From assembly GCA_021796315.1 (NCBI GenBank), contig JAJYOH010000087.1:1-14314 (forward strand): a stretch of 14,314 bases of DNA. The letters run 5' to 3'. The notes under the pieces were generated by a model. That model was not told the DNA's origin. It was given only the letters and a program-made list of their open reading frames with translations, and did not search any database. Position 1 is the first letter of the stretch; every line of letters begins with the position of its first letter. This document shows, one piece after another, positions 6,589 through 12,584 of the stretch. The position numbers and the translations under genes were made by a program. This DNA is from Chloroflexota bacterium. Its GTDB lineage: Bacteria > Chloroflexota > Anaerolineae > Anaerolineales > Villigracilaceae.

Positions 6589-6617
6589 AGAATAGCATTT
6601 TGAAAAATGCGAGTCAA
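6589..6617 (-). promoter_or_regulatory. sigma70 promoter of the AOR gene
   Basis: On the minus strand, TTGACT (complement of 6612-6617) lies exactly 17 bases before TATTCT (complement of 6589-6594). Five of six -35 positions and four of six -10 positions match consensus, with optimal spacing. Transcription would start near 6582, leaving a leader of about 54 bases that ends in AGGAG. It is the best-formed -35/-10 pair in the window. Confidence 0.75.
6595..6610. promoter_or_regulatory. palindromic operator candidate in the AOR promoter spacer
   Basis: GCATTTTGAAAAATGC is a palindrome with seven-base arms around a central GA, and it fills 16 of the 17 bases between the -35 and -10 boxes of the AOR promoter. 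A dimeric regulator bound here would directly block or remodel RNA polymerase binding. No regulator gene is adjacent. The AbrB-like domain of the radical SAM protein is the only DNA-binding-type fold nearby, and a link to it is speculation. Confidence 0.5.
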
Positions 6618-6683
6618 TATTTAAGTTTTTCCTTAATCGCAACCCGGAAAATCTGTCACTCGAGCCCAATTCTGCCATCCAAA

Positions 6684-6710
6684 TTGCCGCTCATCGATTT
6701 CGGGTATACT
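6684..6710 (+). promoter_or_regulatory. promoter candidate of the bi-domain oxidoreductase
   Basis: TATACT (6705-6710) is a good -10 located 21 bases before the ATG. The nearest -35-like box is TTGCCG (6684-6689) with a short 15-base spacer, so the assignment is tentative. It diverges from the AOR promoter about 70 bases away. Confidence 0.4.
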
Positions 6711-6731
6711 CCCAACGACTGAGAGACTGAC

Positions 6732-8900
6732 ATGAAACAACTTCTTCAAAATATGAAAAACGGAAAGACCACCATCGAAGATGTGCCGGCGCCAACGCCT
6801 CGGGCTGGGATGGCGCTGGTTAAGACGGCGGCCAGTTTGGTGTCGGCGGGGACCGAGCGCATGGTCGTCGAGTTCGCCGAAAAAAATCTGGTCGGCAAGG
6901 CGCGTTCGCGTCCCGACCTTGTCAAGCAAGTTTTTGATAAAGCCCAGCGCGAGGGACTCGTCCCAACTGTCGCGGCTGCCTTCAACCGTCTCGATCTGCC
7001 GATGGCGCTGGGCTATGCTTCGGCGGGCACGATCGTTGCGCTCGGCGAAAATATGCACGGCTTCAAGGTTGGTCAGCGCGTGGCCTGTGCGGGCGGCGGG
7101 TTTGCCGTCCATGCTGAATACAATGTCGTGCCGCGCAACCTGCTCACGCCGCTCCCGAAAAATGTCGATTTTGAATCTGCCGCGTTCGCCACGCTCGGCG
7201 CAATTGCCATGCACGGTTTTCGATTGGCTGAGCCGCAGGTGGGCGAGCGCGTGGCGGTCATCGGTTTGGGTTTGTTGGGATTGTTGATGGCTCAGATCGC
7301 ATCCGCGGCGGGATGCAGCGTTTTGGGAATCGACATTGACCCGAAACGCATCAAGCTCGCTTCTTCTCTTGGACTTCAAGCGGTCACCCGTAAAAATGCT
7401 GAGTCGACTTCCCAGGCTTTTACCGCCAACCGCGGCTTCGACATTGTCTTGATCTGCGCTGACACTTCATCCAATGATCCGGTGGAACTGGCAGCGGTCA
7501 TTGCGCGTGACCGCGCTCGCATTGTTGCCACCGGCGCGGTTGGATTAAATATCCCGCGCAAAATTTATTATGAGAAAGAATTATCTTTCATCAACTCGCG
7601 TTCGTATGGGCCGGGTCGCTACGATCTGTCTTATGAAGAAACTGGCAATGATTATCCGATCGGCTACGTGCGTTGGACGGAGGGCCGCAATCTTGAATCA
7701 GTTGTCGAGTTGATGGCGAACGGAAAGTTAAAAGTCGCGCCGTTGATCTCGCATCGTTTCCCGATTGATGAAGCCGCGACCGCGTATGAAGTCATCACGG
7801 GTAAGACAAAAGAATCTTTCTTGGGGGTGTTGCTGACATATCCAGAAGGAAAGCACCGCCCTGAGGTTCTCGAAGGGATGAAAGAAGAAAGAAGAATTGC
7901 CTTTCCTCTTTCATCTTTCAAATCAACGGGCACAGTAAAACTCGGCGTTCTCGGCGCCGGACTTTATGCGAATGCCATGCTTCTGCCTGTTATTAAAAAT
8001 AATAAAAATTTCGAACTGGTCGGCATCGCCTCCTCGGGTGGATTGCACGCGCAACACTCCGGCAAGAAATTCGGTTTCAAATATGCCACTTCATCGGATG
8101 ACGAAATCATCAACGACCCGAGCATCAACACAATTGCGATTCTGACACGCCATGATACGCACGCGGATCTGATCGTCAAAGCCTTGAAGGCTGGCAAGCA
8201 TGTTTTTGTTGAAAAGCCGTTGGCAGTTACCAGTGATCAGTTATCAGTCATCAGTAAGCAGTTACAAAAAACTGATAATTGTTTGCTGACCGTTGGTTTC
8301 AATCGCCGCTTCTCGCCTCTGGCGCAGTCACTTTCATCTTTCCTGTCGAATCGCAACGAGCCTTTGTATGCTCACTATCGCATCAATGCCGGATACATTC
8401 CGCTCAATCATTGGACGCAGGATCAGGCCATCGGCGGCGGACGCATCATCGGCGAAGGCTGTCACTTTGTTGATTTCATTACTTTCCTGGTTGGCGCAGC
8501 GCCGGTTTCCGTCAGCGCGCACGCGTTATCGGATAACGGCAAATACCGCGAAGATAATGTTTCGATGACATTCACATTCCCTGATGGCTCCGTTGGTGTG
8601 GTGGATTATCTCGCCAACGGCGACAAATCCTTCCCCAAGGAACGCGTCGAAGTGTTTTGTGGCGGACAAATTGCCGTGCTGGAGGACTTTCGATCTTTGC
8701 AAATGACAAAAGACGGAAAGAAGAAAGAAGTGAAATTGGCCGCGCAGGATAAAGGTCAGAAGAATGAGATGGAGATTTTTACCAAAGCCATCCGCGAAGG
8801 CGGCGAGCCGCCGATTCCCTACGAGCAATTGATCGGCGTGACCAGGTCCACGTTCGCGGCGGTGGAGTCGCTAAGGGAAAATAAATCTGTTAAATTTTAA
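6732..8900 (+). CDS. bi-domain oxidoreductase: MDR (alcohol-dehydrogenase-like) + Gfo/Idh/MocA
   Basis: A 722-residue fusion seen as one polypeptide in many bacteria. Residues 1-372 form a medium-chain dehydrogenase/reductase with LVSAGTERM (36-44), LGYASAGTIVALG (93-105) and the NAD(P)-binding GLGLLG (178-183). I see no structural-zinc cysteine cluster. Residues 402-722 form a Gfo/Idh/MocA dehydrogenase with GVLGAGLYA (405-413), the EKP motif (494-496) and GEGCHFVDF (574-582), whose H578 is the usual catalytic histidine. Such fusions often lie in sugar or exopolysaccharide clusters; no glycosyltransferase is nearby, so the substrate is unknown. MKQLLQNMKNG is the usual N-terminus, although the ribosome site is weak. 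Two repeat-like DNA structures lie in the coding sequence, at the linker and after EKP. A terminator follows 34 bases after the stop. Confidence 0.9.
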   Translation: MKQLLQNMKNGKTTIEDVPAPTPRAGMALVKTAASLVSAGTERMVVEFAEKNLVGKARSRPDLVKQVFDKAQREGLVPTVAAAFNRLDLPMALGYASAGTIVALGENMHGFKVGQRVACAGGGFAVHAEYNVVPRNLLTPLPKNVDFESAAFATLGAIAMHGFRLAEPQVGERVAVIGLGLLGLLMAQIASAAGCSVLGIDIDPKRIKLASSLGLQAVTRKNAESTSQAFTANRGFDIVLICADTSSNDPVELAAVIARDRARIVATGAVGLNIPRKIYYEKELSFINSRSYGPGRYDLSYEETGNDYPIGYVRWTEGRNLESVVELMANGKLKVAPLISHRFPIDEAATAYEVITGKTKESFLGVLLTYPEGKHRPEVLEGMKEERRIAFPLSSFKSTGTVKLGVLGAGLYANAMLLPVIKNNKNFELVGIASSGGLHAQHSGKKFGFKYATSSDDEIINDPSINTIAILTRHDTHADLIVKALKAGKHVFVEKPLAVTSDQLSVISKQLQKTDNCLLTVGFNRRFSPLAQSLSSFLSNRNEPLYAHYRINAGYIPLNHWTQDQAIGGGRIIGEGCHFVDFITFLVGAAPVSVSAHALSDNGKYREDNVSMTFTFPDGSVGVVDYLANGDKSFPKERVEVFCGGQIAVLEDFRSLQMTKDGKKKEVKLAAQDKGQKNEMEIFTKAIREGGEPPIPYEQLIGVTRSTFAAVESLRENKSVKF
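7877..7915. repeat. hairpin DNA at the domain linker of the bi-domain oxidoreductase
   Basis: Bases 7877-7891 pair with 7901-7915 at 14 of 15 positions (only A7886 and C7906 fail) around a nine-base loop. The arms are purine- and pyrimidine-rich 'gaaagaa / ctttc' repeats. The DNA encodes residues about 382-395, the poorly conserved link between the two enzyme domains. It resembles dispersed intergenic repeats more than ordinary coding sequence. Confidence 0.6.
8222..8263. repeat. six tandem heptads (NNCAGTN) within coding sequence
   Basis: Starting at 8222, 8229, 8236, 8243, 8250 and 8257, consecutive seven-base units all carry CAGT at positions three to six, and three in a row begin ATCAGT. 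TTATCAGT (8241-8248) is a perfect inverted match to ACTGATAA (8271-8278). The 42 bases equal 14 codons, so the frame is kept. They encode residues 497-511, the helix directly after the EKP motif of the Gfo/Idh/MocA domain. Confidence 0.7.
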
Positions 8901-8933
8901 TGCAGGTCCAACGCAGATAACTTTACGTAAAAC

Positions 8934-8964
8934 AAAAAAGGACTGGATTGCCCAGTCCTTTTTT
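8934..8964. terminator. bidirectional intrinsic terminator
   Basis: AAAAAAGGACTGG (8934-8946) pairs perfectly with CCAGTCCTTTTTT (8952-8964) around the loop ATTGC. With an A-run on one side and a T-run on the other, it terminates both the bi-domain oxidoreductase (plus) and the convergent lipoprotein gene (minus). Confidence 0.92.
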
Positions 8965-8979
8965 GTGTGTGAATTTGAT

Positions 8980-9447
8980 TTACTTGTTGGCTGCGTCAAT
9001 GGCCGCATTCATCTTTGTCATCAGGTCATTGATTTTGGTCATGTGCGAGTTGGCGATATCCAGCTGGTTCATATCCTGATTGGCGATCATGGTGCGAAAG
9101 GCATCGGAGAACGAGTTGATTTCGAAAGCCAGTTCCTTTACCAACGCATCCACATCCTTCAATCTGTCGGGCGCGGGGGGCAGGTTCGCAAAGGCTTTGC
9201 CGGCCGCATCCAAATTGTCCACGGCGGTGGATGTTGCATCCTGCCAGGTTTTATCGCCAAGCAAAGTATTGTCCTGGCTGAGTTTGTCAATCTGTTGGTT
9301 TATGGGCGGTATGGCGCTATTGAGAGCGTCCATATTTGTGTTCAGCGCGTCCACATATTTGCTATCCCCGCAGGCGGTCAGGGCCAGCATGGAAATGCCT
9401 GCCAGAAAAACGAGCACAGACCTTTTGGCGAATTGTGATAATTTCAT
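8980..9447 (-). CDS. small secreted lipoprotein of unknown function
   Basis: A 155-residue protein with a clear lipoprotein signal: a positively charged start (K2, K8, R9), a hydrophobic stretch VLVFLAGISMLAL, and a lipobox L23-T24-A25-C26, so the mature chain would be lipid-anchored at C26 and lie outside the membrane. The mature 130 residues are almost entirely predicted helix, rich in Asp, Asn, Ala and Met. Leu, Ile and Met recur in heptad-like spacing (for example LNTNMDALNSAIPPINQQI, 36-54), suggesting a helical bundle or coiled coil. There is no enzyme motif and I do not recognise the family. The ATG follows AGGAG by six bases. It is a single gene converging on the oxidoreductase terminator; upstream is AT-rich with no clean promoter pair. 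Confidence 0.8.
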   Translation of the reverse strand: MKLSQFAKRSVLVFLAGISMLALTACGDSKYVDALNTNMDALNSAIPPINQQIDKLSQDNTLLGDKTWQDATSTAVDNLDAAGKAFANLPPAPDRLKDVDALVKELAFEINSFSDAFRTMIANQDMNQLDIANSHMTKINDLMTKMNAAIDAANK

Positions 9448-9602
9448 GGCTCTCTCCTCTTATAAAGTGGATAAATTTTGTCCATCTTATATTAAAAAAT
9501 AGTTTTTGGCAACCTTTTTGGCCTACAGTTTTGTGATACCTGAAAGTGTGCGATAATTGCCGGCATCCACCCTCTCAATGATTATTATTTGGAGAGCAAA
9601 CG

Positions 9603-9803
9603 ATGAAATTTCGAATCGGGATCGGGAACAATAACGAAGGATTTCGCTCCATCGCCTGGGCGCTGGAACATCCCGGCTGTTATGCGTATGGTGTGAATCA
9701 AGTTGCGGGGTTGGATGGCGAACTCTGGAGTCCGCGCAAAGTGCTGCGGCGTACGCTCTGGCACGAACGCGATCACACCGGGCATATTCGAAAATTGATT
9801 TGA
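9603..9803 (+). pseudogene. internally deleted remnant of a DinB-type protein
   Basis: A 66-residue open frame with a good ribosome site (GGAG, 9591-9594) that appears to join the two ends of a longer protein. Residues 1-29 (MKFRIGIGNN ... HPGCYAYG) look like the HicB-like start, and residues 36-66 (LDGELWSPRKV ... ERDHTGHIRKL) like the closing helix, of a DinB-family protein of roughly 250 residues common in Chloroflexota (recollection). Everything between, including most of the four-helix DinB fold, is missing, and the junction near residues 30-36 is in frame. An extended -10-like TGCGATAAT (9549-9557) precedes it, so it may still be expressed. Alternatives are a genuine mini-protein or an assembly collapse. 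Confidence 0.55.
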
Positions 9804-9811
9804 TGTTCGCA

Positions 9812-9842
9812 TTGATAAAGACAATAATAATGGCGATATAAT
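9812..9842 (+). promoter_or_regulatory. promoter candidate of the TIR-SUMF1 gene
   Basis: A perfect TATAAT (9837-9842) lies 31 bases before the ATG at 9874. A TTGATA box (9812-9817, five of six) lies 19 bases upstream of it. The gene's ribosome site (GGCGGA, 9864-9869) is weak. Confidence 0.55.
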
Positions 9843-9873
9843 TCCATAAAATTCTGATTGCGCGGCGGACAAG

Positions 9874-11259
9874 ATGGGACACATTTTCTTCAGCTATAGC
9901 CACAAAGATAAAGACTATGTCCACAAACTTCAGGAAGCCCTAATTCGTGAGGGTTTCAATGTCTGGATCGATGACCGCATCGATTACGGCACACGCTGGC
10001 CAAAGGTCATCCAGGAACATCTGGATAATTGTGATGCATTCATCGTGATCGTAAGCGATAATTCGTTCGAGTCAGAGTGGGTACAAAATGAAGTGACGCG
10101 CGCCAAACGAATTGGCAAACCCTTCTTCCCGCTTTTGTTGAGCGGCAATCCCTGGCTATCCATAGAGTCAACCCAATATGTCGACGTGACGAACGGAGCA
10201 ATGCCGCCGGAAAAATTCTATGCGCGCCTTGCCCTGGTGACGCCGCGCGGCGAACACGCTGTTTCATCGGATTCGTTGGAACCCGTCAGCGAGGTAACGT
10301 CTCGGTTGGAACCGCCTCGCTCGAAGTTCAAGTTGGACCCGAAAACGATTTCTGTTATCGCGATAGTAACGGTCATCATCCTTGCCTCCCTGTTCGGACT
10401 GAACCGCGCGCTTCGATCTCCGCCCGTTCCGGCTCCCACCTCGACAACTTCTCCATCCCCCTCACCTCTGCCAACGCTGACACAACCGCCCATGCCGGAA
10501 TTAACATCAACTGTTGTGTCTGCGATTCCTTCGGCAGAGATCACAGACCAGAATGCGCAAATGACGCTTATCCCTGCCGGGGATTTCATCATGGGCAGCG
10601 ATACCGGTAATGCCGACGAAAAACCGGCCCATAAAGTTTTTCTGGATGTCTTCTACATCGATAAATACAAAGTGACGAATGCCTTATATAAAATGTGCGT
10701 GGATGCGCACGTATGTTCAGCGCCTCAATTTTCAAACTCTTATTTGCGCCCCACATATTATGGTGATTCGCGCTACGATGATTTCCCGGTCGTCGGGGTG
10801 AATTGGTATATGTCCAAGGCTTACTGCGAATGGCGCGGTGCGCGTCTTCCGAGCGAGGCCGAATGGGAGAAAGCAGCGCGCGGCCCCGATGGGCGGACTT
10901 ATCCGTGGGGTGAGGGCATCGACCAAATTCGCGCAAATTACAACAACAATAATGATCCCAACTATGTCGGGGACACGAGCAAAGTAGACGCTTACCCAAA
11001 CGGCGTGAGCGCTTACGGTATATTTGATATGGCGGGCAATGTCTGGGAATGGACGATGGATTTATACGATGCAAACTACTACGCTTCTTTGACTTTGCCG
11101 GTCGCAAATCCACTTGGGCCGACTTCGGGACAATATCGTGTGATACGCGGGGGTTCGTGGAATTCAAATGCGTACGCCCTGCGTTCAGCCCGTCGTAGTT
11201 GGAATACTCCGGCCAATGCAAACGTGTACATTGGCTTTCGCTGTGCACGCAATCCGTAA
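9874..11259 (+). CDS. TIR domain - transmembrane - SUMF1/FGE-like fusion protein
   Basis: A 461-residue three-part protein. Residues 1-125 form a TIR domain: IFFSYSHKDK (4-13), VWIDDRI (30-36), IVIVSDNSFESEWVQNEV (57-74). E73 after W69 is where TIR NADases carry their catalytic glutamate. A single hydrophobic helix (about 158-176) and a Pro/Thr/Ser-rich linker (183-210) follow. Residues 228-459 are an FGE-sulfatase (SUMF1) domain: MTLIPAGDFIMGS, RLPSEAEWEKAARG (324-337), MAGNVWEW (386-393), RGGSW (425-429), GFRCAR (454-459). The cysteine pair that formylglycine-generating enzymes carry after GGSW is absent (GGSWNSNAYALRSARR), so that activity is unlikely. The topology suggests a cytosolic TIR tethered to an external SUMF1 domain, possibly a sensor. 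A defence or cell-death role is inference. Confidence 0.88.
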   Translation: MGHIFFSYSHKDKDYVHKLQEALIREGFNVWIDDRIDYGTRWPKVIQEHLDNCDAFIVIVSDNSFESEWVQNEVTRAKRIGKPFFPLLLSGNPWLSIESTQYVDVTNGAMPPEKFYARLALVTPRGEHAVSSDSLEPVSEVTSRLEPPRSKFKLDPKTISVIAIVTVIILASLFGLNRALRSPPVPAPTSTTSPSPSPLPTLTQPPMPELTSTVVSAIPSAEITDQNAQMTLIPAGDFIMGSDTGNADEKPAHKVFLDVFYIDKYKVTNALYKMCVDAHVCSAPQFSNSYLRPTYYGDSRYDDFPVVGVNWYMSKAYCEWRGARLPSEAEWEKAARGPDGRTYPWGEGIDQIRANYNNNNDPNYVGDTSKVDAYPNGVSAYGIFDMAGNVWEWTMDLYDANYYASLTLPVANPLGPTSGQYRVIRGGSWNSNAYALRSARRSWNTPANANVYIGFRCARNP

Positions 11260-11304
11260 AAATGATCGACGCGTGGCGGTCATGCAAAGGAGCAATGCAA
11301 GGTT

Positions 11305-11781
11305 ATGACTCAGAAAAAAATCCCGATGGAACACGATAAGAAGATAGCCCTGGTAGCGCATGATAATAAAAAACGCGACCTGCTGGAATGGGCAAAGTTC
11401 AACCGCGTTTTGCTGTCTCATCATCAGGTGTATGCAACTGGCACAACGGGGAAAATTCTGGAGAAGGAACTTGGTTTCAAAATCACGAAACTCAAAAGCG
11501 GGCCCCTGGGCGGCGACCAGCAGCTCGGAGCCTTGATCGTTGAAAACAAGGTGGACTTCCTGATCTTCTTCTGGGACCCGCTCGAACCCCAGCCGCACGA
11601 CCCGGATGTGAAGGCGCTGCTGCGCATGGCGGTGGTGTGGAATATCCCCATCGCCAACAATCGCGCCTCGGCTGACTTCATGATCTCCTCCCCGCTGATG
11701 GATAAGCCCTACGATCGTCTGATCCCTGATTACGAAAGCTACACTACCCGTAAAGTAGATATGGATGAAAAGCCTGGCTAG
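11305..11781 (+). CDS. mgsA: methylglyoxal synthase
   Basis: A 158-residue cytoplasmic enzyme that converts dihydroxyacetone phosphate to methylglyoxal and phosphate, a bypass used when sugar phosphates accumulate. All signatures are present: VAHDNKK (17-23), ATGTTG (44-49), [12 protein letters not shown] (65-76) with catalytic D71, [14 protein letters not shown] (88-101) with H98 and D101, and [13 protein letters not shown] (113-125). H19, D71, H98 and D101 fall at the same numbers as I recall for the E. coli enzyme, supporting the start at 11305. The ribosome site is imperfect: AAGGAG (11287-11292) is 12 bases away, and a closer AAGG (11299-11302) is only two bases away. It is 45 bases after the TIR-SUMF1 gene in the same direction, so co-transcription is possible, with no obvious functional link. 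Confidence 0.95.
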   Translation: MTQKKIPMEHDKKIALVAHDNKKRDLLEWAKFNRVLLSHHQVYATGTTGKILEKELGFKITKLKSGPLGGDQQLGALIVENKVDFLIFFWDPLEPQPHDPDVKALLRMAVVWNIPIANNRASADFMISSPLMDKPYDRLIPDYESYTTRKVDMDEKPG

Positions 11782-11790
11782 GCGTGGGCT

Positions 11791-11826
11791 TGCCTATCTC
11801 CTTTAGGAAAGGGTCTAGGGGTGAGG
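11791..11826. repeat. short repeat-like intergenic segment
   Basis: The stretch TCTCCTTTAGGAAAGGG followed by TCTAGGGGTGAGG looks like a worn copy of the 'CTCTCCCTTTGGGAGAGGG...GGGTGAGG' palindrome common between genes in many bacterial genomes (recollection). Only CCTTT/AAAGG still pairs (11800-11804 with 11808-11812). Downstream lies a TATACT -10-like box (11841-11846). Confidence 0.35.
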
Positions 11827-11942
11827 TCGCTTTGACGGTGTATACTTAACCTATCAATATGACTATCCACAGCATTCCCCAAATTGGCAGTATTTTACGA
11901 AACGCTGTTACTTTCAACTTCAAGAATCCTTCTGAGGTCGTT

Positions 11943-12515
11943 ATGAACGCGGACTCACTATTGACTCAAGTCGAGCAGTTGTTTGATTTGCTCGACTCCC
12001 GCAAAGTGGACTATGTTCTTGTTGGCGGAATTGCCCTGCTAACCTACGTTGAAGGGCGCAACACGCAGGATATTGATCTGATCATGGCATTGCCATCGCT
12101 TTCAAAATTGCCTGAAATCAAAATTGAAAGCCAGGATATGTATTTTGCGCGCGGTGGATTTGGCGAGTTACAAATCGATATCCTGTTGACCCAGAATCCC
12201 TTATTCGCTAAAGTAGAAAAGAACTTCGCAACGACCAAACAGTTCATGGACCGCAAGATTCGCTGCGCCACGGTTGCGGCATTGATTTTGTTGAAACTAT
12301 TCGCCCTGCCTTCGCTTTACCGACAGGAAAGTTTTGAACGCGTTGGGATTTATGAAAATGATATTGCCACTTTGATATATGCGTTCAATCCCAAAATGGA
12401 ACCGCTCTTCGCAGAATTGAAAAAGCATTTGAATGAATCCGACATGGATGAAGCTCACAGAATTATCGCGGATGTTGAGACTCGTATTCAGCGGTTTCGC
12501 AAAGCAAGTAAATAA
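11943..12515 (+). CDS. AbiEii/MNT-like nucleotidyltransferase, solo
   Basis: A 190-residue protein with the minimal nucleotidyltransferase active site: GG at 28-29 in VDYVLVGGIALL, D43 and D45 in TQDIDLIM, and a third acid, D79, in LQIDIL. The C-terminal half (IRCATVAALILLKLFAL, then RQESFER and a ENDIATLI helix) is the usual pattern of AbiEii-like and related NTases. Some such enzymes are toxins that nucleotidylate tRNA or proteins, paired with an AbiEi or HEPN partner. No partner gene lies beside this one, so a toxin role is not supported. The start at 11943 is chosen for GAGG five bases upstream. A frame-compatible ATG at 11859 would add 28 residues without a ribosome site, but lies 13 bases after TATACT and could be used. 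A terminator hairpin follows. Confidence 0.75.
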   Translation: MNADSLLTQVEQLFDLLDSRKVDYVLVGGIALLTYVEGRNTQDIDLIMALPSLSKLPEIKIESQDMYFARGGFGELQIDILLTQNPLFAKVEKNFATTKQFMDRKIRCATVAALILLKLFALPSLYRQESFERVGIYENDIATLIYAFNPKMEPLFAELKKHLNESDMDEAHRIIADVETRIQRFRKASK

Positions 12516-12524
12516 CCGTCAATC

Positions 12525-12560
12525 AGACTTCGGAAGTTTTAAAAACTTCCGAAGTCTTTT
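12525..12560 (+). terminator. strong hairpin terminator / possible attenuator
   Basis: AGACTTCGGAAGT (12525-12537) pairs perfectly with ACTTCCGAAGTCT (12545-12557), and the flanking T and A bases can extend the match to 16 bp. TTTTCTTTT follows (12557-12565). It ends the NTase transcript but lies only 27 bases before the start codon of the next gene, leaving little room for a promoter between. Confidence 0.85.
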
Positions 12561-12584
12561 CTTTTCAGCAAATGGAGAAAATCC

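Noticed and set aside
6529..6678. N-terminal extension of AOR by 50 residues
   Set aside because: The extension would run through the TTGACT/TATTCT promoter, has no ribosome site and lacks family similarity, whereas ATG 6528 has AGGAG at proper distance.
6529..6731. Molybdenum/tungsten cofactor riboswitch upstream of AOR
   Set aside because: The leader is only about 54 bases and shows none of the conserved stems or loops I associate with that RNA; the only structure is the promoter palindrome.
6633..7379. 248-codon minus-strand frame over the start of the bi-domain oxidoreductase
   Set aside because: It is antisense to a clearly recognised enzyme N-terminus and reads as arginine/histidine-rich shadow sequence.
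8222..8263. CRISPR array
   Set aside because: Units are seven bases long, contiguous and coding; there are no spacers and no cas genes.
9572..9596. RNA-thermometer-like hairpin hiding the ribosome site at 9591-9594
   Set aside because: Only CTCTC/GAGAG pairs, with a 15-base loop; too weak to claim.
10556..11259. Active formylglycine-generating enzyme for sulfatase maturation
   Set aside because: The cysteine pair after GGSW is absent and no sulfatase gene is nearby.
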